DNA from: Meloidogyne chitwoodi
Taxonomy: Eukaryota; Nematoda; Chromadorea; Rhabditida; Meloidogynidae
Direction of reading: 5' to 3'
Length of the DNA stretch: 64,000 nt
Assembly: GCA_015183035.1 (NCBI GenBank)
Contig: JACZZP010000017.1
Coordinates: 1,798,001 to 1,862,000, forward strand
Both the position numbers and the translations under genes were made by a program. Below the pieces are notes generated by a model that had not been told where the DNA came from, did no database searches, and worked only from the letters and a program-made list of their open reading frames with translations. Each line of letters starts with the position of its first letter. Position 1 is the stretch's first letter. Shown one piece after another: positions 34,413-47,100 of the stretch.

Positions 34413-35081
34413 TTTGTTCTACAATTTTAATTCAATTTTCAGAAGAAAATTATATTTCTACATCAATATTAAAAATAATAAAAGAAAAAAGTTTTAAAGA
34501 GTGTGGAAGGTTTTTGAATTGAATTAAGATAAGAAAAAATGAGAAGCTTAGCCTTTTTTTATTTTGTTATTTGGCATCGACCTAATGATGTTTTATGTAA
34601 AAAGAAAAGGGAAAAAGAAAATTAGTTTAAAAAAATTTTTTTTTATTAATTTGCATAGTTTTTGTTACTTTTTAATTTTATTAAAATTACTGTAAAATAT
34701 TTATAAACATAAATATTTTTATTTATTTATTAAATCAGAATGCCATAAATTAACGAACCCAAAAAATAATATTTTTTAAAAATATTATTTATACAAAAAT
34801 TCCATTAAAGCAAATAATAAAATGAAATGTGAGCAAAAAAAAGACACACTTGGATGCAAGCAATGGAGTATTAAAAGATATGAACATAATACTTGTGGAA
34901 AAATAATAATAATGGGATAACCTTTTTCGGCTTGTATCCAAAAAATGTGAAGAAAATAAAAATTATTAAAAAATAACAACCTAAAATTTTAGGAAATACA
35001 AATTGAAAAAAAAATTTAGTAAAAAACAGTCAAATTAATCCAAAATTGAGTGTTAAAGTTGTCATATGTATATTTATTAGT

Positions 35082-35320
35082 GAGTACTCTACTGTCCGCT
35101 TTTTAAGTTAGTTATTTTTCTTTTAACCGGAAATATATAACTGTCTACTCTTTTCTTATACACTCTACTTATATTATGATAGTAGTTTGATTTTTGTTTC
35201 AGGAAAAAGATGTGTATGTCAGTTTCTATTGTTTAACTATCTCTGTTCCGGAAAATGTTTTTAAAAACTTGTAAATAAGACAATTCGCCAGTTAACAAAT
35301 TTAAATAAAAACAGTCTATA
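35082..35320. repeat. Direct-repeat copy 1, downstream of vps-16
   Basis: It starts GAGTACTCTACTGTCC and contains TTTTAACCGGAAATATATAA, 'actctacttatatta', 'tgtttaactatctctgttcc' and 'aagacaattcgccagttaac'. The same phrases in the same order and orientation occur at 40603-40912. It ends 43 bp from the vps-16 stop codon. Confidence 0.9.
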
Positions 35321-35362
35321 CACAAAAATTTTTTTTAATAAAATAAATTAAAATTATAATAT

Positions 35363-38300
35363 TTATTTATTTTTAGCTAAATTTTCAATAATTTTTGTAA
35401 CCTCAACCCATTGTTGTGATGATGGTGGTACTCTTCTTCTAATTAATTGTAACATTGGTAAATCTATTTTTTCTGCAGCAAGTGTTGCTGATTTTTTTAT
35501 TTCACTTAAAATTTAGATTTAAAAAATAAATTTAAAAAATATTTTATTAAATAAATTAAATATAATTAATTTTAAATTATTTTAACAAACTTCATAATTA
35601 AATAAGCACGAACTTGTTCTTCATAATTACCCAATTTATCCATAAATCGCATTGCTAAATTTTTATTTCCATTTTTTGTGCATAACTCAATTATTGGCTA
35701 TAAATTAAATTAAAAATATTTAAAAATTATTATTAATACCAAAAATCCCATTGGACTCTTTCTTGAGCGTACATATTGTTCTAATTGTTGCCACTTTCCT
35801 GAAAGAGCGAAGCCTTCAATTGTCCATAGAAATACTCTTAAAAATAATTATAAAAATAAATAAATAATAATTTTAAAAATAAACTGTTTATCAACAAGTC
35901 TGTGCTGTTTTTTTAGCTGATCAATTATTGAAAGTTCATCATGTTCAACAGCCCAAATAAAAGTATCACGGACAGATAAATGAGATAATGAAGTACCAAA
36001 CTTTATTTTAAAAATTAAAAAATAAAAATCGTCAAGGAGGAAGACCCAATTTTCCCAATATTATTTTAATAAATTTAACCTTTTCCTCCCTTTTAACATT
36101 TTCATTAATTAATTGTACATTTTCACCAATTAATTGTGCTGTTTGTGTTTCTTTCATATTTTTCAATGATTTTTCTGCATTTAATAAAAATTGAGTAGTT
36201 TTGGAGGAATCAAAAACATCATCAACTTTGCTTTGTTCTGCCTTATTAAGATATAAAAGTGCTTGGCGAATAAAATCATCGTTTTGTTCGTATAAAGCTA
36301 ATAAATGATCGGGGGCTTCATCTCTAATTTCGCTCTGAAAAATTTTTTTTTATTTAAATATTCTCAAAATTAAAAAATATTAAAAAAAACTATTTTATGA
36401 ATAAGCAAACTTGATAAATACTAAGAGCTTGTGGAGCTTTACTCAAAAGCATTTTAACTTCTAATCCACTCATATTGCTTCTTAAATGTCTCAAAACAAG
36501 ATGCACTAAAATTAAAAAAAAATAATTTTAAAACTAAGAGATTTTTAATTAAATATAAACTCCCAATAGAGACCAACAAAATTACCTTAAAAAAATTTAT
36601 AAAAGAAATTATACTCAAATCAGGCTGTTGACTTTGTGCTGCTTTAAGTAAAGCCTTCTCTAATTGTTTCAATTTAAGCATTGCAGTCACTTGTCTGCTT
36701 ATATTTGTCTCCAAATCAAGCAAAATTTCAGCTAATTGTGGCAATTCTTGTCTAGAGGCCATTTCGGCAATATCTTTTAATTTAAACAAAGATAATTAAA
36801 AAAATAATAAAAATACCAGCATAGCTTATTGCTGGGTATTGACGCAATCGAGAAATTAAACGTTGTGCAAGTTCTGATATATTTCGAGAATTAATACCTT
36901 CAACATCTCTTAAAATTAAAGTTTTAAAATATTTTAAAAAATTAAATAAATCTAAACCTTTGTTTTTGTTCTTTGAAAATAGTCATCATAGCCAAACACC
37001 AATGTGCAATAACTTTGTAAACCCCTTCGTTCAAATCAATTTCCAAGAATTCACACAACTTGATAGCCATTGGCCAATGACCCAAAACTATTAAACGATC
37101 AACAATTGAAGAGGGAGAGAGTTCTTCTAATTGATTAAATGTTAAAGGAATTCCCATCAGACGAAGAGCATTTAATACTCGAAGAAGACGACAAATTCGA
37201 ACAAATTTATCAGCATCATAAGGACGTTGGCAGCGACGCATGCCTATTGAAGCTGCCTTTAAAGTTGGGGAAAATTGGGTTTTAATAAAAAAATTTAGAG
37301 AATTTCAGAGGAAAAATTAAAAAATAAAACCTTTAAAAGTTGTTTTTGTAATTTTGAGTCAAAATGGTGAGCAGCAACAGATAAACATTGGTCAACAGCT
37401 ATAGGCATATCCTCAACATTTATTGAGCGAATAAATCTTTAAAATTTAGAAATATATTAATATAAATTAATTACAAAAATTAGTTCAATTTTAATCAACT
37501 TCCAAGGCCCAAGAAAGATTTTATACCAATAAATAATTAAAATAAAAAAACAAACTCATAAGATGAATGACTCTTTTGTTCCAATTTTACAGCTGCTCCA
37601 TAAAGCAAAGCTCCAGGTTCATTACTTCCCAAGCCTAGGACAGATTTTGAAGCATCTTGAACAGGCAAAAGTAAAGAAGAAGAGCGTTTAGTAAAAACTC
37701 TAATTCCATCAATATCGGTGTAAAAACGGGCATCAGAGGAGAATGAAAAACTAAAAATTATTTTTAAATTAAAAAAAGGATCAGAACACAATAAAGACTG
37801 AAATTTGTCAATTAAATTACTGACTCACCCCCATGTACCCATAAAAACTAAATTTAAAACAAACGTAGAATTAAAAGCATTTTCCATCTGTTCTGACTGA
37901 TTTGTATCTAGAGAGCCTTCTAATGAATAAATAGACAAATTATTTGAAGATTTGAGATTTTGTTCAATCGCAAAAGATGATTTTCCGCACCTTAATAATT
38001 TAAATTTTTTTAAAAAAAGTATTAGAAAAATCGCCCAATTTTTTTTTAATTACATATATAAAGCTTTTCAAAAGAAAATACTTGTGTTAAATTATACCAA
38101 AAAATTTGTCCAACATCTCCATTAAATTCCAATTTAATTTGTCGAAGACATTGAAAATCATCTACTTCAACATCTATTAATTGAATTAAATTTGAATCAT
38201 GTAAAAGAAGCAATTGACATTGGTCATAATCTAATTCTATTTTTATGTATTGACCTTCTGTTAGAGCCCAAGGAAAATTCTTTAAAAAATAGTTAAAGAA

Positions 38301-39295
38301 TTTATTTTTAGTTTAGTTTAGAAATTCTCTTTTAGAAGTCGGAATAAATTAAAAAAAATTAAAAAAAAAATTAAAATAAACAAACACAAAATTGAAAAGA
38401 GCTAGTTTCTTGTTCTCCAATTAAAAAACGTGTTCCTACACACACCAAAACACGTGTTGGTTTAATACAACTTGCGAGAACAGTCCAACAAGAAGGATTT
38501 AGAGATTCTAAAATTATTTTTAATTAATTTAATTTAAAAAAAAAAGAAACTAGAATCAGATTGAATTCGCCAAAGTAGAGGAGTAGTGACAGAATTTACA
38601 AGGAAAAAGTGGCCAGATTTGTTAATTATTGCAAGTCCTGTTTCATTTGAATAAGAAAATAATTTTGAATCAGTCAATCCTACAGATAAAGTTTCCTAAA
38701 TAAAATTTTCTGGTCGAATTATAAATAAATAAAAATGGATAATTTTAACTAGGCACTCAAGCTCCATTTAAAATTTTAAAAATTAAAAAAAACAAACATC
38801 TCCCATAGATGAGGTTTTCAATAATTTTCCTAAAGCATCATAAATCAACACACGACCGTTAGTATTTATTACAAGTAATTTTAGACATTTTGTCCAAAAA
38901 ATATAAACGACATTGCTTGCTTGAAACGAGGCAATTTGTGCCCCATTTTGCATGTAAATTCCGACCATTGAAGCATTTTGTGATTTAATAGGAATTAAAA
39001 TTGCTAAAAATAAAAAAATTAAATTTAGTTTAACGAATTTAATCCCAGAACGAATTTTTTAGATTTAATTTTCTCAGATAAAATTTAATATTTTAAATCT
39101 ATCAAAATTAAACTAAAAAACCTGCCAATAGGTCCGGCATATGGACAACATGCAAAAAGTAGTTGCTCATCATTCATTTTTGGTGATAATGGCAACTTTA
39201 AATTATCATAAAGACATAAATTCCTTAAAAAATAAAATATTAGAAATAATAAAAAAAAACACTCACTGGGTAGAAGAAAGAACAAAATCCGTCAT
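35363..39295 (-). CDS. vps-16: VPS16, core subunit of the HOPS/CORVET tethering complexes
   Basis: VPS16 is a scaffold for endosome and lysosome fusion. The start is ATG at 39295 (MTDFVLSSTQ, then a GTGAGT donor). The N-terminal beta-propeller shows FACCPYAGPIGR, NPSCWTVLASCIKPTRVLVC (human PSCWTVL) and ARFYTDIDGIRVFTKRSSSL (human LDGVRIFSRS). The C-terminal alpha-solenoid shows RFVRICRLLRVLNALRLMGI-like text (VRICRLLRVLNALRLMGIPL), SSIVDRLIVLGHWPMAIKLC, AQRLISRLRQYPAISYA, DIAEMASRQELPQLAEILLD, and the near C-terminal KWQQLEQYVRSRKSPMGFL with IIELCTKNGNKNLAMRFMDK. The order matches the human protein throughout. It is 216 bp downstream of the gene at 39512-40451 on the same strand and may be co-transcribed with it. 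Confidence 0.92.
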
Positions 39296-39511
39296 AATTA
39301 TAAACTTGACAGGAAAGCACAATCAAAAAAGAAAATTTCGATGTTAATTAAACAATCCAGTAAGGTTCTAAAAAATCGAAAAATGATTGAATATAATATG
39401 AAGTATGTTAAGAATGTAACTTTCAAAACAAGAATTAACAATAATAAATAAAGTATGTTTATTTTGCGAAAAATTAAGTCAAATAAATAAAATCAAATTA
39501 ATAAAATAGAT

Positions 39512-40451
39512 TTAAAAAACATTTTTTTCATACTTATATTCAGTGCCTCCCACTGTAACTTTGCCAACATTCTCATCATAACCAACTTTTGGCGAGTTCT
39601 TTAAAAAATCGTCCAAATTCCGTTTGACATGGCAAGGTTTAATTCTGAGAAAAATGTGAACGAAATTGACTACTTCTTCTTTATTTGCATCATAAGTTCC
39701 TTTAATTATTTTTCCACCGTTGGTGAACCTATGGAAGCTGAAATTAAATATTATTGTGATAAAAAATTTAAAATATCTATACGTAATTTTTTGTTTTTTT
39801 AGTGTTACACAAAAATGAGAATGTGTATAGACGAAAATTTTGTTTTCCAACATTCAGGAAAAATAAATTTCCGTATTTTTCAAGCCACTAATTTTATTAC
39901 CTACAGACTAAAAAATTCCTACAATTCAGCCAAATCCCAACCGATAAACGCATCCACTGATTCCTTTTTATTCAAAGGAGACTCACGAATAGCGTACAAA
40001 CACATTTCTCTCACCGCACTATGCGAGACTATCATTACTTCACATTTGAGGAACAAAATCTTGACGACATATGAGGCGCTCAGCCACAACCTGATAGATG
40101 CCTGGATCAAGTCTTTCTTTTCGTAGTAATAATTGGCTCGCTCAATTAAATCTAACGGCCCATATCGGATATACTCAAACTAAAATTAACATAAAAATCA
40201 GAAATATAAAATAAAAATACGTCAATTTGCGGCCCTTCAATACGTTTCCTCTTAATGGATACAAAAATTGTATCAGACGCCGCTCTCTTAACTCTTTTAT
40301 TTTCTTCAGCATTCTTGATTGAACTTTTTCAAAATTTAAATATTTTAATCTAACAATAAGTTTAAAAAACCTGGTGGATTGTTTGTCCATTTTCCAATAA
40401 ATTGTCAACAAATGTGACAAAAATAATCTGCCAAATTTTCGAAAAGAGCAT
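39512..40451 (-). CDS. PaREP1/HEPN-like protein, paralog of the C-terminal part of the FXR-like gene
   Basis: Four exons on the minus strand (40451-40371, 40313-40221, 40179-39923, 39737-39512) splice into 218 residues with every junction in frame. Exon 1 encodes MLFSKIWQIIFVTFVDNLLE, a hydrophobic N-terminus that could be a signal peptide. Exon 2 is basic and could hold a nuclear localisation signal (KRVKRAASDTIFVSIKRKR). Exons 3-4 encode the shared domain: ANYYYEKKDLIQASIRLWLS, ASYVVKILFL, then VNFVHIFLRIKPCHVKRNLD. These align with YYGKNDTIQTSEKLWMSAVY and VANFKHIKPDEVRNNL of the 4490-5044 exons, with the same phase-2 intron and equal coding length (483 nt). The motif 'D-L-I-Q-A-S-x-x-L-W-x-x-A' recalls archaeal PaREP1/HEPN proteins. 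Function unknown. Exon 1 is the least certain. Confidence 0.65.
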
Positions 40452-40602
40452 TATTAAAAAATTATAATAAAATAAAATGAGAGCAAGGCAAATGAGTAAC
40501 TAAAAGGGAAGCTGAATGCAAAGATAATACTTCGAATCGCTTTCATCGAATTACTCTATATATTTCCACTTGAGTATCTAGTTCAATATATTTTTCATGG
40601 GG

Positions 40603-40912
40603 GAGTACTCTACTGTCCACATTTTTTAGTCACTTAACTTTTAACCGGAAATATATAACTGTCTTCTCTTTATACACTCTACTTATATTAGTAGTTTGAT
40701 TTTTGTTTCCAGAAAAAGATGTGTGTGTCAGATTAGCACTTACATATTTCTTCTATTGTTTAACTATCTCTGTTCCGGAAAATGAGTCTTTTAAAAACTT
40801 TGCCAATAAGACAATTCGCCAGTTAACAAATTTTAAACAAAAGCTAACAAAAAGTTAAATTTTTCATTTACTGGCAAATTGTAATTATGACAATTTTTCT
40901 TAGACAGTCTAT
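40603..40912. repeat. Direct-repeat copy 2, upstream of the PaREP1-like gene
   Basis: Same orientation and order of phrases as 35082-35320, with small insertions, plus a 3' extension containing ACAATTCGCCAG and its inverted partner CTGGCAAATTGT. It starts 152 bp upstream of the ATG at 40451 and lies in the divergent promoter region shared with the GRAF gene. Confidence 0.9.
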
Positions 40913-41140
40913 GCGTGCGATAATTTTTTTCTTTTGTCTTTATTCTCTTCTTCATGTTTATTCTTTTATTTTTCTATATTTTCTTTGTATGTATTGTTGG
41001 ATTTGAAACGTTTTTGACTTTTTTGGATTTTTATTGGGTTTCTTTTTGGACAAACCATGTCACTTTTGAAAAACATTTTTTTACTTTTTATTCTTTTTAT
41101 TTTATTTTTTCTATTTAATTTTAGAATATATTTTCTGCAC

Positions 41141-44100
41141 ATGCAGTTGAAGCCATTAGAATTCTCAGAATGTTTGACAGATTCGCCCTTTTTCCGTCAA
41201 AACTTGCACAAACACGAAATTGGTTTTTAATTTTAAACTTTTTAAATTTTATAATCTTATATTTTAGCTCTAGAACAAACTTCAAAGAAAATTAAAGATG
41301 TAGAACAACAATGTAGAAAGATTCTTTCTTATTCCACAAGTTTGTTTAATTAATTTACTCTAGATAAGACAGAACTAACCGAGTTATTATTTTTGTTTTT
41401 ATGAGTCAATAAAAGTTTAATTTTTATTTATTACCGTGTGGGAATTTCCGTTATTAGAGACCCCTATGTTTTCTTCCAATTTTTCCCTTTACACAATTTC
41501 CTATTTTCTCTTCGACAAGTAAATCAATCAAAATTAAGGAGAAAATGGGAAGAAATGAAAATTGGGTCTAAAAATAGATATGTTGTTTTCCCTTAACTCC
41601 CTGTTTTTTTTACTTTTTTGTCTTTTCCTATTCCCCTGTGAGTTATTAAAATTTTTATTTTTGTTCTCATGAGTAGAGGAACTTTAATATTTTCGTTAAT
41701 AATTTATCAAATGTTTTATAGAACTCAGCCAAGCTCAAAAGCATTTGGCAGATACTTTAAGTGACTTTAAATTGGGAATGATTGGAACAATGTCTGAGGA
41801 TGATATGGTTTTTTTAATTTTATTTAAATTTTATTAAATTAATATATTAGGCAATGGCTAATTATACTAAACAACTTTCTAATGTTATAATGTTTGTTTT
41901 TTATTTATTTATTTTTGTTTAATTAATTGGATGAGTTGGGGCCTTTGTTTTCGTATGATGGTGACTCATCTTATTTTTCTAAAAATTTAATTATCTTTTT
42001 AACCTTAGATTTTTGGAGTTTCTAATTAAATAACTGTTGTGTGTATTTATATAAAAATTTATTTTTTCTTTTTATCTAGAATGATAGAAGAGCATCGTTC
42101 CAAGACAATTCAGGAGACTGGAGAGCTTTATTTATCACCTCTTTTGATAATGGTTTTTTTTAATTAAAGAATATTAATAAAACAATAATTTAAGGTTGAA
42201 AAAATTAATAAGGCGAGGGATGGACGTCAAAGATACAGGTTTAAATTAAATTTTATTTTTCAAATGGTTTATTAATTTTAATTTTTTTAGTAAAGAATCT
42301 GGAAAATTTTATCAAGCGTTAGAAAGAAATTTAAACCTTAAAGTTACTTCAACGGTATTATTTTTATTTAAAAAATAATTATTTAATTATAAATATTTTA
42401 GTCAAGAAAATCTGACTTTACCTCTGCAGATGCTCAATTAGCTGTTCAACAAAAAAGTTTTTGTCAAGCATCGCTTAATTATGTATTTTTTATTTTGAAA
42501 TATTAAAAAAATTTTTAAAAGGTAACTGAAATACAAAATGTTCAAGAAAATGTTAGAATTGAATTTGTACAGACAATTAGCTCATTTCTTTATCAATGGC
42601 TTTTATTTTGTATTTTTTTTAATTAAAAATTTGAGATTAAGAATAATAAATTTTTTTGGTCCGCAAATTTTATCAGTAATTTTTTTTAATTTATTGGAAA
42701 AAAAATAATAATTTTTCTTCCTTTTATCTCCAAAATACTTAATTAAGAGAATTTTTAAAAAAAAAGTTTTGTGGATAAAATTTGCGGACTGTCGGCAAAA
42801 AAAAAAACAAGAAAAAAATAAATATTAAATAATATTTTTTTAAAAATTATTTAATTAATTTAAGATCATATGGCCAATGCAATACAAAAAGATTTTCAAT
42901 TAACTTATAGTGAAATTAATAATAAAATATTAAAAGCTAAAGAAAATTTTGAAGTTCAGCAAATTGAGGCAAATGAATTAAAAAAGAAAATGTTGGTTAC
43001 TTTTATGAGGAACACGGTTTTTAATTTTAAATTTATTTTTTTATTTTCTGGAAAAAAATTTAAATTTATTAAAAGTAAGCTTTTCTGAAAACAAGTTTAT
43101 TTTTAAGTTTATTTTTCTCTTTTAGTGACTAATTAATAAATAAAAAAATAAAACTTTTTTAATGGAGGTAGTGTGGTTAAGTGGGGAACATCCTTACCTA
43201 GGAGATTTTAAGGCGTTTCACTCTCACTAAACTTTTCTATTATTTTATGTGAGTGTTTTGTTTTAATTAATTTTTTTTTATTTTTTAAAATTATTTTAGA
43301 AAATAAATTATATTTTAAATAATTTACATTTATTTTAACAGGTTTTTCAATCTGAAACAGAAAAATCATCAAATGTTTGTATTAACGTCACTGGTGATGT
43401 ACCTTCTTTATCTTCTCCAAATGCTGAAATAAGTCCTCCAATAAATTCAATTAAACAAGGATATTTATATATGCATGACCCTATACGTTTATTGCCAAGT
43501 TTTCTTTTTTAATTTAATTTTTTTTAAATTTTAAAATTAATTAAAGAAACAATAAGTCGTGATGTTCTATCTCGTAGTAATTGGACAAAATATTATTGCG
43601 TTTATTCGAGAGAAACAAAAATATTTACTTTTATTCCAACGACTAATGTTGTTAAAACGGTTTGTTTAATTTTAATTTTTTTTTGTGTATTTTAACAATC
43701 AAAAAAAGATTTTTATTTTTAAAAATATCCTCGTCATTTTAATATAATTTTTTCCACCTTTCCGCGCTCTTATTATTTAATTTATTATTAATGAATAAAC
43801 AACACACAATAAATAAATAAATAGACGAAAAATAATTTTTTTTGTTTGACTGCATTTTTAAAATATTAAAAATTATTTTTATTCTTCATTCACCCATTGT
43901 GTTGTTGTTTTATTGTTGAAAATATAAAATATGTGACCATTACTCAAAATAATTATTTTATTTTGTTATATATTTTCTTTTTTTTATTTATTTATTAAAA
44001 GAATTTTAAATTTATTTTTAAATAAATAAAAAAATAAATTAAATAAATAATGACGCTATCCCCCTTTGATTTTTGATGTTTTATTTTTTTGGTAATTTTC

Positions 44101-47100
44101 TTCTAGAAAATAAATATATCTCTCTATTATTTTTCTGTTGTGTGCAAATAAAATCCATGAATTTATTCGCGTGCTAAAAAAGAAAAAAAAAATTTTTTTT
44201 TTCTGTCTTTTTATACACACCCAAAAAAAGAATAAAAGACTTCCAGAAAATATTTATTTTTTGCATTAACAAAATATTTTTTTATTTTTTTACTCTCGCA
44301 ATTGTTAAAAATATATACTTACTCTTTATTTTTTCTATATTTTTTATTTTATAAAAAAATGGCGGCGTGGCTCGCTCATCTCTTTTCCTCTTATAAATTT
44401 GTTTTCTTTTGTATTTTTTTTTAATAATTTGATGAGTCAAAATAATTATTCTATTTTAATTTTTAGGATGTCAAAGGCGGTTGGATTGACCATACTGGTT
44501 TATTTATTTTTTAAATTTATTTTTAAATTAATTTAGTTTCTTTTAAAAAATTACAATGTACTCGTAGAGCAACTGATTCTATAGACAAAAGGTTTTTTTA
44601 TAATTAATTATTTTTATTTATTTTTAATTTTTTTTAAGATTTTGTTTTGACGTTGTACCAGAAAGTAGAACAGAAGTGCTTACATTCCAAGCTTTAAGTG
44701 AAATTGACTGCCAACAATGGTTTTTTTTAATTTAAATTTAAGCTTTAAGAGAGAGAAAAGGGTGCTTTTTAATATATTCTTTTAAAAAATTAATTTTTTT
44801 TTGAGTAAATTGTTGAAATTTAAATTATATTTACCCCAAAAAAATTAAAAATATTTTAGTAATTTGGTACTTTTATTTATTTTTAGACTTTTTTAATTTA
44901 TTTCTAATCATTTTATAAATTTAATTATTTTTTTAAAAAGGCTTGAAACTATGGACGGTCAAGAACCAATTTATGGAAGTGCTACAAGTGCCTCTCCTGC
45001 TTCTCTTAGTTTTTAATTTAATTTAATTTTTTTTTAATTAAATTAATTAAGCAATGCTAAATGAAAATGGTTTTGAATTTATTGAAAGATGTATTAATAT
45101 TATTGAAGAAAAAGGTTTATTATTTTTAAATTAAATTTAAATTAATTTTAATTAAATTAAGGAATTAATGAGCAAGGAATTTATAGGTTAAATTAATTAA
45201 AAATTTAATTTTTTATTTTTTAAAATTTTAATTAATTATTTTATTAATATTAATTTATTTTTAAATTAATTAAAATAAATAAAAATAATTAATTTAAATT
45301 AAAAATTAAATTTTAAAGAAATTGTGGTGTAAATTCAAAAGTTTCAAAATTAATGCAAAATGCTTTGGATCCATTAAATAATAAAAATAATAATAATAAA
45401 TTAAATTTATTATTGGATTCTTCAGATTTAGAACTAAAAACAATTTCTTCTGCAATAAAAACTTTTTTAAGAAATTTACCAGAACCTTTAATGACTTGGG
45501 AATTACATTTAAATTTTATTAATGCTGCTAAATTACATGATGGGTATTTTATTTAATTTTATATTTTTTAATTTAATTTTTTATTTAATATTTTTGATGT
45601 AAAATGAGGGCAAAATTACTCTCATTTTTTATTTTAATTTTTTAAATTTTAATAAAATTTAATTTTTGTTTTGGGGAAAATATGGAGTAGATAGGTATTT
45701 TTTGTTGATGGGGAATTGTGTTAGTTAACTTTATTTTTTTATTTTAAATAAATAAAATATATAAATGTTATTTAAATAATTTTTATTTATTATTTATATT
45801 TTTTTATAATATATATTTTAGAAATCAACGGGTTCAACATATTCATTATTGGGTTTATAAATTACCTATTCCACAAAAGACAATGCTTGAAATGGTTAAA
45901 TTTAATTAAATAAATTTAATTAATTTATTTAATTTAATTATTAAGATAATAAAACATTTATATCGAGTGTCTACACATTCTTCAGAAAATTTAATGTCAA
46001 CAAGTAATTTAGCAGTTTGCTTTGGACCAACATTATTAAGGCCTAGAGAAGAGACTTTAGCAGCAGTTTTGGATATTAAATTTTGTAATGTTGTTGTTGA
46101 AGAATTAATTAAAAATTGTCAAAATATTTTTAATAATATTCCTCCTCAAAAAATTGAACAATTGTCTTTTCCGCCTAAACCAGCTAAAAAAAGTGGTAGT
46201 GGAAAACAGCAAAAAGAATTTATTAATTTTATTGAAGAAGAAGGAGAAGAAAATAATAATAATAAAAGTTTGTCTAGTAGTAAAAGTAGTGGTTATGATG
46301 AAATTAATTATTTACCACAACAACAACAAAGGTTTTTTTTTTAATTTTTTATAAAAATTAGGAAAAATTTAAATAAAAAATAAAATGTGTTTTTAAATTT
46401 TAAAAATATGTGTTTTTTAACTTCAAAATACAAATTTTGTGTTTTTTATAGGTATTTAAGTTTAAATATAAAGAAAGTTCGTTATACGACATCTTTAGCT
46501 TATTGGTAGTGCTTCCGATTTTGTTACAAATGGTTGGGGGTTCGAATCCTTCTTGCGGTGTTTTGCTGCTTTTGTGTCTTTTAGGCTTTTCAACGTTTTT
46601 AAATTTTTTAAAAAAATTTAAAAATTATTTTTATTAATAAAAATAATTTATTGTATTTTATTAAAAAAAATAATTTTTTTTAGACCATTAAAACAACCAA
46701 TAATTCCTTTTAATTCAACTGACGGTAATGGAATAACACTTTCATCATCAGCAACTCTTCATACATCTCCACAACAACAAAGAAGACCACCACCACTACC
46801 ACCTTTTAATAAAAATAATTCAAATATAATATCAAAACAATTTGAATCACGTAGTGAATTATGTTTAACAAAAAGTGGTGTTGGAGGGGATTCACCAAGT
46901 TCAAGCAGTACACCACCTCCTCCACTTGCTGATAAAAATAAACAAATATTGACGGGGATTGCACCAAGAGGTTTGTTTTATTTTTTAAATTTATTTTAAA
47001 AATTTATTTTAAGGAAAAACAGTAGGAAGTTATTATGCACCAATGTACAACCAACCATTGCCTACAGAAAAGTAAGAATAACTTTAAAATAAAAATAATT

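Larger units (their letters stand above)
27958..35081. other. 7-kb AT-rich region without a supported gene
   Basis: This is the upstream region of unc-103 and the downstream flank of vps-16. 28000-28290 is rich in imperfect GTTTTGATGTTT repeats. 30945-31210 holds TTCCGGAAA-type repeats. 32320-32515 has clustered TCAGAATT words. 34305-34410 is a threefold 33-bp tandem repeat. 32951-33312 is a dispersed-element copy. The open frames I checked (for example near 29.9, 31.2, 32.8, 33.3 and 34.9 kb) lack domain character and look fortuitous. Confidence 0.55.

Noticed and set aside
46490..46560. Functional tRNA-Asn gene
   Set aside because: Acceptor stem does not pair and the anticodon stem has a mismatch; kept only as a relic.
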